The notes below the pieces were generated by a model that did not search any database, was not told the DNA's origin, and was given only the letters and a program-made list of their open reading frames with translations. Positions 14,434 through 22,720 of a stretch of 22,720 bases of DNA are shown one piece after another; the first letter of the stretch is position 1; each line of letters begins with the position of its first letter. The stretch is from JBJXHG01 sp046160865 (GTDB lineage: Bacteria; Planctomycetota; UBA1135; GCA-002686595). Made by a program: the position numbers and the translations under genes. The stretch covers positions 1-22,720 of the forward strand of contig JBJXHG010000055.1 in assembly GCA_046160865.1 (NCBI GenBank). Reading direction: 5' to 3'.

Positions 14434-17400
14434 GTGAGTCCGGCAGCACCTCGCAAGCGGCGCTTCTTCCGTCGACGAACGGCCGCGTGGCTCTCAGTGT
14501 GTGTCGTGCTCGCACTGACGGTCGTGCTGCTCGCACGCAACCGGATCGCCACGTCGATCACCCGCTTCGCGCTGGCGCGCGCCGGGATCGAGGTGACCGA
14601 GCTCGCGGGCGTCGACATCGGCTGGCAACACGCGCGCGTCGCGCGCCTCGCGGCCCACGGCGTCGAGCGCAGCGACTGGCTCGCGGCGCTCGAAGTCGAG
14701 GGTGTCGAGATCGCGTACGCGCCGTCGCAATGCCTCACCGGAATCGGCGCACTGCGCTCGGTCGACGTGCAACGCGCAGCGGTCGAGCTCGACTTCGCAC
14801 CGCGCGAGCCGCGACCCGCGGGGAAGCCGTGGCTCGGACTCGAGCACTTGCCGCCGATCTCGATCGCACGGGCCGACATCGACGCGCGCATCGGCGCGGA
14901 CTTCACGATCGCGGCGCACGACGGCCGCTTCACCGGCGGCGGCGACACGATCGCGATCGACGCACGCCTCACCGTCGCCGGCGGCAGCGGACCGGGACGC
15001 GTGGTGCTCGCGCGGCGATTGCTCACGGCGCATGGCGAGCTCGATGCCGTCGACCTACCCGTGCTCGCTGCGTCCATCGCGTCGATGGTGCCGGGCGCGA
15101 GCGCGTCATCCGTCCCAATCGAGGCCGGCCGCGCGGACGCAACGGTCGACTTCGCGCTCGCGATCGGCGACGGCGCGTCGCTCGCGGTGCGCGCGCGCGT
15201 CGCGACGCACGACCTGCGCTTCGCGGGCCGCGCGTTCGACGCACTGAGCGGAGAGATCTGGTTCGATGCCGATCGCATCGGCGCGCGCGAGCTCTTCGCC
15301 AGCGTCGGGTCGAACGCCGCCCACCTCCAGCTCCTCGAGATCCGGCGCTTCGCCGTCGATCCCTGTGCGCCGCTGGCGCTCATCTCCGCGTTCGGCTCCG
15401 CAGACCTGGTCGATGTCCCCGCGCTCGTGCCAGCCGCGTTCCTCGGGGCGCCATCCGAGCCCGAAGTGCCGCCCCACCGCGTGACCGCCGACTTCCGCGC
15501 CAGCGCGGGCGTGCTCGCGATCGATCGCGGACTCGTCGAAACGCTCGACGCACACGTCACGCTCGAGCGCACGCGCGTGCCGCTCTACGACGATCTCACG
15601 GTCGCGTTGCGCGACCCCCTGACGCGCGCCACGCTGCGTTTCGAGATCGACGACCTCGCCGGCATCGGCGCGATCGCAGGTCCGATCCTCGGTTACGGCG
15701 GCGGCGAGCCGTGGACCGGACAAGCGTCCGGCACCGTCGAGTTCGAGCGCGGCCGCGGCGAGGTGCACGCGCGCGCGGACCGCATCGGCATCGGAGGCTT
15801 CGCGATCGAGGAGTGCGCGGTCGACGCGCAGATCGACGAGCGCGCGCTCACCGTGTCGGCGCTGCACGCGCGCGCGAACCGCGCCGCGCTCGACGCACAC
15901 GGCAAGCTCTGGCTCGACACCGGCCGCTTCGACGGCATCGAGCTCGAAGCCCTCGTGCCGCACATCGCGGACTGGGTGCCGGGCCTTCCGCTCGCAGCCG
16001 GCGCGACGCTGCGCGCGCGCGCACACGGCAGCGAAGCGCGGATCGAAGAGCTCACGATCGACGGGCCGCAGTCGTCGCTCACGCTCGCGGAGCCGGCCGT
16101 GCTCGTGAGCGGACCCGCCGGAATCGAGACGCGCATCACGCTGACCGGCGCCGGCAGCGTCGTCGCGGACCTCGGAGCTTCGCGCTCCGGCGTGCGCGCG
16201 CGCGCGACGTTCGAGCGCTTCGAGCCGCAAGTCCTGCTCGAGGGCCTCGCGCGTTTTCGCATCGGCACGATCGACGGCACGCTCGAAGCGCGTTGGATCG
16301 ACGGTGCGCTGTCCGGCAATGTGTCGGTCGACGTGCTCGAGCTCGGCCTCGAGAACTCCACGGACACGTGCGTGCTACACGTCGAGGCGTCGGCGAGCGA
16401 GAGCCGCCTGTCGCTGAGCGAGCTCGGTCTCTCGTGCGCGAGCGGCTTGCGCGGCCGAGTCGAAGGCGAGCTTCCACTCGCGGCTGACGACGCGCTGACC
16501 GCCGCCCGCCCCATCGCATTGCACGGCGAGCTCGACGTGCCCGACCTCGGCGCGCTCACGACGCCGCCGCGGCTCGCCGGTCGCATGCGCGCGAGCTTCG
16601 ACGTGCGCGGCGACACGGACGAGCCGCACATCGAGCTCGGGCTGTCGGGCGAAGGCCTCACCTGGCGGCGCGACGAGCACGCCGCGGAAGTCGGGCCGTT
16701 CGTGTTCACCGGCCGCGCGGACGTGGCGCACGACCTGTGCTTGCGCGAGCTCGTGCTCGCGCTTCCGAATGGCGCGCAAGCGACGATCACCGGCTGTCTC
16801 TCCGACGTCCCGAACCCGTGGAGCTGGCTGCGCGGCGAAGAGCGACCCAGCGACGAGTCGCGCTGGGACGTGCAGGCTGCGGTCGACGGGCTCGACCTCG
16901 CGCCGCTCTCGACGCTCGTCCCCGGCCTGCGGCGCATCGGCGGCGTCGCGCGCGGCTCGCTGGCGCTCGTCGGCACGCTCGCGCAGCCGGAAATCCAGGG
17001 CGAGCTGTCGCTGTCGAACGGCGAGCTGCGCACCGCGACCGCGTTCCCGACGATCCGCGGCATCGACACGCGGCTCACGTTCGACGGCGACAAAGTCTCG
17101 ATCGACGAGATCCGCGGCGAGCTCGGCGGCGCGCCGTTCGAGCTCTCGGGCAGCGTCGGGCTGTGGGGCGACGACCCGGAGGTCGCGCTGCACTTGTCGG
17201 GCGACAACCTGCTGCTCTACCGCGACGCGGGCATCACGTTGCGCGGCGATGCACAGCTCGCGCTCGAGGGTCCACTCGGCGCGCTCACGTTGCGCGGCCG
17301 CGTCGCGCTCGCGGAGGCACGCTTGACGCGCGAGATCGAGCTCGGCTCGCTCGCGAACGAAGAGCTCGGCGGCGCGAGCGCCGGCTTCGTGCCGTTCTCG

Positions 17401-18099
17401 CTGCGCGAGCCGATGCTCGCCGCGCTGCGCTTCGACGTGCGCGTCACGGCGCGCACTCCGTTCCGCATCGCGACGAGCCTGATCTCCGGCGCCGTGCGGC
17501 CCGACGTCGCGCTGCGCGGCACGGGCGAGCTACCCGAGCTCTACGGCACGGTCGACGTCCTGCCCACGCGCGTGTCGCTCCCGTCCGGCACGATCTGGAT
17601 CCGCAGCGGGCGTCTCGAGTTCCGACCCGGCGCTCCGTTCGCGCCGCACCTCGAGCTCGCCGGCGACACGCGCATGCTGGGCTACGACATCCGCATCCAC
17701 GTCCACGGACCCTACGACGCACCGGTCGTCGAGTTGTCGTCGATCCCCGCGCTCGCGCGCGAGGACTTGATGCTGCTCGTGCTGACCGGACGCCCGCCGG
17801 GACAGCCGGTGTCGCTCGCGACCGGCGAGCGCGCGGCCACGGATCTCGCCGTGTTCTTCGCACAGGACGTCCTGCGCGACGTGTTCGGCGAGTCGGGCTC
17901 CGACGGCGACGACGTGGCCGACCGCATCGAGGTGTACACGAACCAGGACGTGACGGCCAAGGGCGCCGACACGTGGATCGGACGCTTTCGCTTGGGACGC
18001 GGCGTGATCGCGGACAACGACACGCTGTACCTCACCAGCGAGCGCGACGAATACGACCACTACAACTACGGCCTGCGCGTGGTCTTTCGATTTCCATGA
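14434..18099 (+). CDS. tamB: TamB-like translocation and assembly module protein (DUF490 domain)
   Basis: The 1221-residue product has a basic start, one membrane helix (about 17-34, TAAWLSVCVVLALTVVLLA) and then a very long beta-rich periplasmic part without Cys-rich or catalytic motifs. The last 350 residues hold the TamB/DUF490 domain, with TRLTFDGDKVSIDEIRGELGG at about 880, GTGELPELYGTVDVLPTRVSLPSG and FRPGAPFAPHLELAGDTRMLGYDI, then LVLTGRPP and a final barrel-like strand ending RVVFRFP. TamB bridges inner and outer membranes and works with an Omp85 protein in envelope assembly or lipid transport. The start is GTG at 14434, with GAGGT about 4 nt before it. The gene ends in an ATGA overlap with the Omp85 gene, so the two are translationally coupled. 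Confidence 0.9.
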   Translation: MSPAAPRKRRFFRRRTAAWLSVCVVLALTVVLLARNRIATSITRFALARAGIEVTELAGVDIGWQHARVARLAAHGVERSDWLAALEVEGVEIAYAPSQCLTGIGALRSVDVQRAAVELDFAPREPRPAGKPWLGLEHLPPISIARADIDARIGADFTIAAHDGRFTGGGDTIAIDARLTVAGGSGPGRVVLARRLLTAHGELDAVDLPVLAASIASMVPGASASSVPIEAGRADATVDFALAIGDGASLAVRARVATHDLRFAGRAFDALSGEIWFDADRIGARELFASVGSNAAHLQLLEIRRFAVDPCAPLALISAFGSADLVDVPALVPAAFLGAPSEPEVPPHRVTADFRASAGVLAIDRGLVETLDAHVTLERTRVPLYDDLTVALRDPLTRATLRFEIDDLAGIGAIAGPILGYGGGEPWTGQASGTVEFERGRGEVHARADRIGIGGFAIEECAVDAQIDERALTVSALHARANRAALDAHGKLWLDTGRFDGIELEALVPHIADWVPGLPLAAGATLRARAHGSEARIEELTIDGPQSSLTLAEPAVLVSGPAGIETRITLTGAGSVVADLGASRSGVRARATFERFEPQVLLEGLARFRIGTIDGTLEARWIDGALSGNVSVDVLELGLENSTDTCVLHVEASASESRLSLSELGLSCASGLRGRVEGELPLAADDALTAARPIALHGELDVPDLGALTTPPRLAGRMRASFDVRGDTDEPHIELGLSGEGLTWRRDEHAAEVGPFVFTGRADVAHDLCLRELVLALPNGAQATITGCLSDVPNPWSWLRGEERPSDESRWDVQAAVDGLDLAPLSTLVPGLRRIGGVARGSLALVGTLAQPEIQGELSLSNGELRTATAFPTIRGIDTRLTFDGDKVSIDEIRGELGGAPFELSGSVGLWGDDPEVALHLSGDNLLLYRDAGITLRGDAQLALEGPLGALTLRGRVALAEARLTREIELGSLANEELGGASAGFVPFSLREPMLAALRFDVRVTARTPFRIATSLISGAVRPDVALRGTGELPELYGTVDVLPTRVSLPSGTIWIRSGRLEFRPGAPFAPHLELAGDTRMLGYDIRIHVHGPYDAPVVELSSIPALAREDLMLLVLTGRPPGQPVSLATGERAATDLAVFFAQDVLRDVFGESGSDGDDVADRIEVYTNQDVTAKGADTWIGRFRLGRGVIADNDTLYLTSERDEYDHYNYGLRVVFRFP

Positions 18100-20153
18100 C
18101 GGTGCTCGCGCGCGTGTTCACGTACACGGCGCTCGCGCTGTGCGCCGGGCTCGCTCTCGCCGGCTGCGGGCTCTTGGGGCGCGGGCGCGACGCGCCGCCG
18201 CTCGAGATCGTCTTCGACGGCATCACGGAGGTGTCGGAGAAGGATCTGCTGCGCGCGCTCGCGCCGTTCTTCGCGGACTTCAGCGACTCGGAGCACCAGA
18301 AGTCGATCGTCGACGACTGGGCCTACGAGATCGAGCGCGCGTACGCCGCGCGCGGCTTCCCCTTCGCGGTCGTGCGTTACGACTACGAGGAGCCGTCGGA
18401 GGGACGCGCGCGCGCGTCGTTCCACGTCACCGAAGGACCGCGCACGGTGATCGAAGAAGCACGCATCGAGGGCGCGCAGACCTTTTCGGTGGCGGTGCTG
18501 CGCTCGATCCTGGTGCCGCAGAAGAAGTCGCTCTTCAAGCGCGAGCCGGATCTGTACGTCGCCGATCGCCTGGACGCCGGCGTCACCGCGATCGCCGACT
18601 TCTACCGCGCGAACGGCTTCCTATCCGCGCACGTCGAGCGATCGGAGACCACGATCGACGAGACCCGCACGCGCGCGCAGGTGCACGTCGTCGTCGTGGA
18701 GGGCGTGCGCTCGAAGCTCGCCTCACTCGCGATCGAAGGCGCAGATCCGGCGACCGAAGCGGAACTCGAAGAGCTGCGCCGCGCGCTACTCGAGAAGCCC
18801 TACGCGCTGCGCACGGAGCGTGAGATCCGCGCGCGCATCGAGTCCGCGCACGCCGACCGCGGGTTCCTCGACGTGCGTGCGGAGCGCACGCAGGAAGAGC
18901 GCCTGCCGACGGGCGCAGTGCACCTCGCCTTCCACGTCGAGCCGGGCCCGCGCGTGACGATCTCGGCGATCGAGATCCACGGCAACGCCGAGACGCGCGA
19001 CGGGTTCATCCTGGCGCGCATGGACACGAAAGCGGGCGAGATCGCGAGCCGCACGCGGCAGGACCAAGGCGCGAGCCGGCTGTACCAGAGCGGACTGTTC
19101 GAGAGCCTGCGCATGGATTGGAAAGGCGAGGGCGAGTCGCGCGCGCTCGCGATCGACGTCGTCGAAGCGCCGTCGCTCGAGGTCTCGGTCGAGCCGGGCT
19201 ACGGCTCGTACGAGCGCGCGCGCCTGTCGGCTGGCGTCGTCGAGCGCAACGTCTTCGGCACCGGTCGCATCCTGTCCGCGGAGGGCTCGATCAGCGCGCT
19301 CGCCGAGAGCGGCAAGATCTCCTGGATCGACCCGTACTTCGTCGGAAGCGACGTGCGCACCGACGTGTCGGTGTTCGGCAATCGCCGCGAGGAGCCGTCC
19401 TTCGATCAGCGCGAGCTCGGCACCGGCGTCGCCTTCACGAAGCGCTGGTCGCGGCGCTTCGAGACGAGCTACGGCTATCAGTTCCGCAACTCCGAGATCT
19501 CGAACGTCGATCCCGCGGCGATCCTCGCGCCCGACGAGGTCGACGACGTCGACATCTCGTCCATCCTGTTCAGCCCGACGTACGACACGCGCAACAACGT
19601 GTTCGTCCCGACGCGCGGCAGCTACACGAAGGCGACGTTCGAGCTCGCCGGCGACGCGATCGGATCGGAGCTCACCTTCTTCCGCACGCGGCTGTCGCAG
19701 GCGAGCTTCGTCCCGCTCGACGACGACACCGGCATCGCGCTCTCCGCGCGCACCGGCTGGATCATCCCGTTCGGCCAGAGCGAGACGATCCCGCTCCAGG
19801 AGCGCTTCTTCAACGGCGGTGAGAACACCGTGCGCAGCTTCGAGGAAGACGAGCTGGGGCCCAAGGACTCGAACGGCAACCCAGTCGGCGGCGAGGCCTG
19901 GACGGTCGTGTCCGTCGAGCTGCGCCGCAAGTTGATCGGGAAGCTCGACGGCGCACTGTTCTACGACTTGGGCAACGTCGTGCCCGATCACGCCGACTAC
20001 TTCGACTTCGCCGACTTCCGCGAAGGCATCGGCGCGGGTTTACGGTACGAGCTGCCGGTCGGGCCGCTGCGTCTCGACTACGCCGTCAATCCCGATCCGG
20101 ACGGCGGCGAGAGTCGCGACGAGCTGCACTTCTCGGTCGGGATGGCATTCTGA
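18096..20153 (+). CDS. Omp85-superfamily outer-membrane protein, TamA-like with lipoprotein signal
   Basis: The product has 685 residues. Unlike ordinary TamA/BamA it has a lipoprotein signal peptide, with lipobox LAGC at 21-24 and Cys24 as the expected lipidated residue. Four POTRA-like repeats follow (about 33-115, 116-204, 205-284 and 285-360; for example VTISAIEIHGNAETRDGFI). The 16-strand barrel covers about 361-685, with GVVERNVFGTGRILSAEGSI, YDTRNNVFVPTRGSY and the C-terminal GAGLRYELPVGPLRLDYAVN...VGMAF ending in Phe. It overlaps the TamB gene by 4 nt, which identifies it as the TamB partner. Bacteroidetes use a similar lipidated TamA variant called TamL. The gene symbol is left empty because TamA and TamL cannot be separated by eye. 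Confidence 0.88.
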   Translation: MTVLARVFTYTALALCAGLALAGCGLLGRGRDAPPLEIVFDGITEVSEKDLLRALAPFFADFSDSEHQKSIVDDWAYEIERAYAARGFPFAVVRYDYEEPSEGRARASFHVTEGPRTVIEEARIEGAQTFSVAVLRSILVPQKKSLFKREPDLYVADRLDAGVTAIADFYRANGFLSAHVERSETTIDETRTRAQVHVVVVEGVRSKLASLAIEGADPATEAELEELRRALLEKPYALRTEREIRARIESAHADRGFLDVRAERTQEERLPTGAVHLAFHVEPGPRVTISAIEIHGNAETRDGFILARMDTKAGEIASRTRQDQGASRLYQSGLFESLRMDWKGEGESRALAIDVVEAPSLEVSVEPGYGSYERARLSAGVVERNVFGTGRILSAEGSISALAESGKISWIDPYFVGSDVRTDVSVFGNRREEPSFDQRELGTGVAFTKRWSRRFETSYGYQFRNSEISNVDPAAILAPDEVDDVDISSILFSPTYDTRNNVFVPTRGSYTKATFELAGDAIGSELTFFRTRLSQASFVPLDDDTGIALSARTGWIIPFGQSETIPLQERFFNGGENTVRSFEEDELGPKDSNGNPVGGEAWTVVSVELRRKLIGKLDGALFYDLGNVVPDHADYFDFADFREGIGAGLRYELPVGPLRLDYAVNPDPDGGESRDELHFSVGMAF

Positions 20154-20171
20154 GGCGCGGATGACGCGCGC

Positions 20172-20195
20172 GAACGTCACGTCGCGGCGACGTTC
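20172..20195. terminator. Hairpin between convergent genes
   Basis: GAACGTC (20172-20178) pairs with GACGTTC (20189-20195) around a 10-nt loop that can form a shorter alternative stem. It lies in the 40-bp gap between the Omp85 stop and the stop of the minus-strand gene, overlapping the latter. It is a possible shared terminator without a T-run. Confidence 0.4.
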
Positions 20196-21852
20196 ACCAC
20201 GCGACCTGATATGCGTTCGTGAGGTTGAGCGTGCCGCTCGTGCAGAAGTTCGCCGCGACGTTGCGGTAGAACGCTTGGTAGTAAGCCGTCTGTGCGCTCC
20301 CGGGAGCGGTTCCGCCGAGCACCGACAGCGGCGTCACGTGACCGAGCGGCAGATTGGGATAGCTGGCCGTGCCGTTCACCGCGTTCTGTGAGCCAAAGCG
20401 AATGAACGCGCCGCCGGCACACAGTACGCCATCGTGTCGCACGACGCCGTCGACGATCTCTGCGTCGCCTTTGATGAAGATGGTGAATCCCGCCGGCGTC
20501 GTGCCGCTCGCGTGCAGCGTTATCGAATCGGGATTGGTAGCGCCCGACGCGACGAGCGACGCTCCGATCGGATTGAACGAGTTGCCACAGCCCGAGAACG
20601 GCGAGCCGCCGGGCACGGGCACGTTCGCTGGCGCCGCGCACGGACAGCTCGTCGCGAGCGAGCCGTCCGCGAAGCAGAAGCCTTCACCCGGTCCCGTGCA
20701 GCCGCGCCACGCGCGCACTTCCGCCACGACACCGCGTCCGCCCATGTAGAGATCCGCGGCGGCATCCGAGCCGTCGTTGTATGCGCACAACGACATGACC
20801 TGGCCGGGATCGGACGAGTCGAGCGCAGACCAGCTCGTGCCGTCCCACGTCGCGATGTCGTTCGCCGCAACTCCGTCGATCGACGAGAAGGTGCCGCCGA
20901 CATACAAGCGTTGACCGTTCGACGTACCGTCGCAGGAGACGGCCATCGCGCCGACGAGGCTCGGAGACGTGACGGAGCCGATGGTCGTCCAGCTCGCGCC
21001 GTTCCATCGAACGACGTGGATCACGTACGAGCTCGGAAGCACTTCCGTGTGCGTCGAGTAGAGCTCGCTCCCGACTCCATCCGGTGCGTCGAACGCGACG
21101 AGATCGCCGACGCGCGTGCCGTCCCCCATCGCTGACCACGTCGCGCCGTCGTAGCGCGCGAGTGCGACGGAACCTCCCGGGCCGGGAGGATGGGAGCCGG
21201 TGCCGAACTCGCCGCTCATGACGAGCACGGGCCCCGTCGGCTCCATGAGCACCTTCAGCGCGTGGATCGCACCACCGTTCGCTCCGAAGAGCGTCGACCA
21301 CGACGTTCCGTCGTAGCGGAGCAACTTGCCGACGCTCGTTCCGACGTACATCTGCGGAGCGGAGCCCGGCGGCGTGTATTCGGCGAGACACTCGACGGCC
21401 TCGAACGGGTCGAAGAGCGACGGGTCGTCGAAGGATGACCAGGACGCGCCATCCCACTGCTCGATGCGCGGGAAGGCGGACGTGCGGATCGCGGCGAGGA
21501 GCCTTGGTCCCGCCGGGCTCGAGTAGCTCGCGAGGGCAGAGACGCTCTCGGAGCCGCCGGAGGACACGCCGCCTCCGACGGCCGACCATGCGCCGCCGAG
21601 CCAGCGCGCGATGTTGGTGGCCTGCGTACCGTTCACGAGCCGGAACTTTCCGGCGGCGTAGAGCGCGGCGCCGCCTCCGTCGTCGAAGGCGCGCATGTGC
21701 AAGACGCTGCTGCTCGTGAAGGTGGGTCCTGCGAGATCCGTGAAGCCGGAGGGAGGTCCCCACTGCAGGCACTGAGCGTGCGACGCGGTCGCTGGCGCGA
21801 GCGCGAGCAGCGCGACGCCAAGGGAGCGGACGCCGTAATTGAAAGTCGCCAT
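20194..21852 (-). CDS. Secreted propeller-like protein with planctomycete-type C-terminal domain
   Basis: The product has 552 residues. A signal peptide (ATG at 21852, GVRSLGVALLALAPATASHA, cleavage before QC) is preceded by GGAG about 9 nt upstream. Residues about 30-380 contain at least six repeats of the form ALYAAGKF...ATNIARWLGGAWSAVGGGV, with WDG-x-SW or YDG-x-SW motifs (such as WDGASWSSF, YDGTSWSTL, WNGASWTTIG, WDGTSWSAL), as in beta-propeller proteins. The C-terminal domain (about 389-552) begins GEGFCFADGSLATSCPC, has paired Cys, and ends YYQAFYRN...FC...NLTNAYQVAW. I recall this domain at the ends of many exported planctomycete proteins, where it may serve in surface sorting or anchoring. 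No enzyme motif is seen. The exact function is unknown. Confidence 0.85.
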   Translation of the reverse strand: MATFNYGVRSLGVALLALAPATASHAQCLQWGPPSGFTDLAGPTFTSSSVLHMRAFDDGGGAALYAAGKFRLVNGTQATNIARWLGGAWSAVGGGVSSGGSESVSALASYSSPAGPRLLAAIRTSAFPRIEQWDGASWSSFDDPSLFDPFEAVECLAEYTPPGSAPQMYVGTSVGKLLRYDGTSWSTLFGANGGAIHALKVLMEPTGPVLVMSGEFGTGSHPPGPGGSVALARYDGATWSAMGDGTRVGDLVAFDAPDGVGSELYSTHTEVLPSSYVIHVVRWNGASWTTIGSVTSPSLVGAMAVSCDGTSNGQRLYVGGTFSSIDGVAANDIATWDGTSWSALDSSDPGQVMSLCAYNDGSDAAADLYMGGRGVVAEVRAWRGCTGPGEGFCFADGSLATSCPCAAPANVPVPGGSPFSGCGNSFNPIGASLVASGATNPDSITLHASGTTPAGFTIFIKGDAEIVDGVVRHDGVLCAGGAFIRFGSQNAVNGTASYPNLPLGHVTPLSVLGGTAPGSAQTAYYQAFYRNVAANFCTSGTLNLTNAYQVAW

Positions 21853-22158
21853 TCGTGTTGCTCCTGCCGGCTTCGCCGCCGGCGCCTCGTGGCTCTCGCG
21901 AACGCAATCATCAACCGGTCTTCCGCGCAGCACAACCCACGGGGGCTTCGACTCGACGCGCATTGGCGTCGCAAGCGCGTCGATCTCGTGCGGTTTTCCG
22001 AAGAAACTCGCCACGGGTGCGTGCGGCCCCGGTTCGCACTGCGCGCAGGCTATCGCCGTCGCTTGGCGGCACACGTGATCGGCCCGACAGCGAAACGCGC
22101 TACGAACACGAGCCTCAGATGAACGACTCGTTACTCCAAGTCACAGCGCCTCTGCGAA
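21853..22158. other. Intergenic spacer, 306 bp
   Basis: No convincing gene is seen here. Next to the propeller-gene start there is a hairpin, GCCGGC (21866-21871) with GCCGGC (21878-21883) and loop TTCGCC, followed on the minus strand by the Shine-Dalgarno GGAG. The promoter of the minus-strand propeller gene should lie here, but no good -35/-10 pair is recognised. Confidence 0.5.
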
Positions 22159-22371
22159 TCAACTCTTCCTGCTCGCCTTGGCGTTTCGCATGTAGGCGAT
22201 CAGCTCCCCCGCCGCGAAGCCGAGCGCGCCAGCGGCGAGGATCGCGAGCGACACCGGCATCTTTGCCGTCACGATCCAAAAGAAATTGATGCGCGCCGCA
22301 TCCCAGTTCGTCAGCACGAACGTGGCGAACACGGCGAGGACGATGCACGCGAGAACGAGGCGCAGCTTCAT
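22159..22371 (-). CDS. Small LapA-like (DUF1049) inner-membrane protein
   Basis: The product has 70 residues and two hydrophobic helices (about 3-22 and 40-61) separated by NWDAARINFFWIVTAKMPVS. The motif of one helix followed by N-x-x-x-v-x-x-x-x-f and a second helix ending in Arg/Lys-rich residues fits the LapA/YciS (DUF1049) family, which in E. coli assists lipopolysaccharide assembly with LapB. Its ATG overlaps the corrected stop codon of the aldehyde dehydrogenase (ATGA), which makes the start secure and suggests translational coupling. Whether this organism makes lipopolysaccharide is not shown by the window, so the role is inference. Confidence 0.75.
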   Translation of the reverse strand: MKLRLVLACIVLAVFATFVLTNWDAARINFFWIVTAKMPVSLAILAAGALGFAAGELIAYMRNAKASRKS

Positions 22372-22720
22372 CCGAACACGATCCCTTGCGCCAGCAGCAG
22401 CTCCTTCGACCAATTGACCGTGTTCGTCTGACGGCGCATGTACGCCTTCCACGAGTCGGACCCGATTCGCGACCGCCGCCGGTTTCCTTCTCGCTTCCGA
22501 ACGCGCCGCCGATCTCGGCGCCCGACGTGCCGATGTTGACGTTCGCGATGCCACAGTCGGAGCCGCGCGCGGACAGGAAGCGCTCGGCGTAGCGCATGTT
22601 GAGCGTGAAGATCGAGGACGAGAGGCCCTGCGGCACGGCGTTGTGCTTCGCGATCGCGTCGTCGATGTCCTTGACGCGGATCACGTACAGGATCGGAGCG
22701 AAGGTTTCCTCTTGCACCGT
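22368..22720 (-). CDS. Aldehyde dehydrogenase, ALDH7 (antiquitin/AASADH)-type, C-terminal part with frameshift
   Basis: The gene enters from the right edge, and only about 117 C-terminal residues are visible. The sequence EEFAPILYV-like start, NAVPQGLSSSIFT, SDCGIANVNIGTSGAEIGGAFG and EKETGGGRESG match ALDH7 enzymes, which oxidise 2-aminoadipate semialdehyde (or L-piperidine-6-carboxylate) in lysine breakdown. After ESG the frame is lost near 22460-22464. Moving by one base restores SDSWKAYMRRQTNTVNWSKE and the normal end FG with the stop at 22370-22368. The lost base would be one G of a GGGG run. Without correction the frame runs on to 22115 through the LapA-like gene. This is a genuine mutation or a sequencing error; I cannot tell which. 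Identity as ALDH7 is sure; the substrate is inferred. Confidence 0.85.
   Translation of the reverse strand, partial: GARGNLRSDPVRDPRQGHRRRDREAQRRAAGPLVLDLHAQHALRRALPVRARLRLWHRERQHRHVGRRDRRRVRKREGNRRRSRIGSDSWKAYMRRQTNTVNWSKELLLAQGIVFG

Noticed and set aside
13011..15572. An 853-codon minus-strand frame opposite the glycosyltransferase and TamB
   Set aside because: It spans the antisense of two clear genes, changes composition halfway and shows no domain.
22368..22720. Identification of the right-edge aldehyde dehydrogenase as BoxD of the box pathway
   Set aside because: Its C-terminal sequence (SDCGIANVNIGTSGAEIGGAFG) is of the ALDH7 type, and it lies 9 kb away from the box genes.

Overview
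The window is about 68% G+C, with strongly G/C-biased third codon positions, and looks like chromosome of a diderm bacterium, most probably a marine-type planctomycete. The lineage call is inference. It rests on an ECF sigma factor next to a membrane serine/threonine kinase, on a secreted propeller-like protein with a Cys-containing C-terminal domain that I recall as common in that group, on a sigma-factor N-terminal remnant of planctomycete style, and on weak or missing Shine-Dalgarno sequences at several genes. No rRNA, tRNA, CRISPR array, integrase or transposase is visible.

Layout. (1) 1-2343, minus: a transmembrane Ser/Thr kinase followed 16 bp later by an ECF sigma factor that runs off the left edge. 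(2) 2344-2875: a gene-poor spacer with a 170-bp MITE-like palindromic element flanked by 7-bp direct repeats, a possible small membrane ORF, and a palindrome with promoter-like boxes. (3) 2876-7224, plus: a probable zinc-uptake locus of His-rich secreted protein, outer-membrane porin, and ABC binding protein, ATPase and permease (ZnuA/C/B type). (4) 7292-7811: a scar in which a sigma-factor N-terminus runs into the C-terminal part of an unrelated protein in another frame. (5) 7891-8823, minus: a secreted right-handed beta-helix protein. (6) 9021-13044: a benzoyl-CoA epoxidation cluster with divergent boxR and boxC-boxB. Two near-identical hairpins, differing only by compensatory base changes, follow boxC and boxB. 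(7) 13197-20153, plus: a GT4 glycosyltransferase, a TamB-like protein and an Omp85/TamA-like protein carrying a lipobox, in a tight run that suggests cell-envelope assembly. (8) 20194-21852, minus: the secreted propeller-like protein. (9) 22159-22720, minus: an ALDH7-type aldehyde dehydrogenase fragment with a one-base frameshift, overlapping by 4 nt a small LapA-like membrane protein.

How they work together. BoxB (with an absent BoxA partner) would epoxidise benzoyl-CoA and BoxC would open the ring hydrolytically, with BoxR as the likely benzoyl-CoA-responsive repressor. The zinc genes would move metal from the outer membrane through the periplasm to the cytoplasm. TamB plus the TamA-like lipoprotein would form an inner-to-outer membrane bridge. 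The most unusual signals are the MITE-like element, the covarying hairpin pair in the box cluster, and the lipoprotein form of the Omp85 partner next to TamB.
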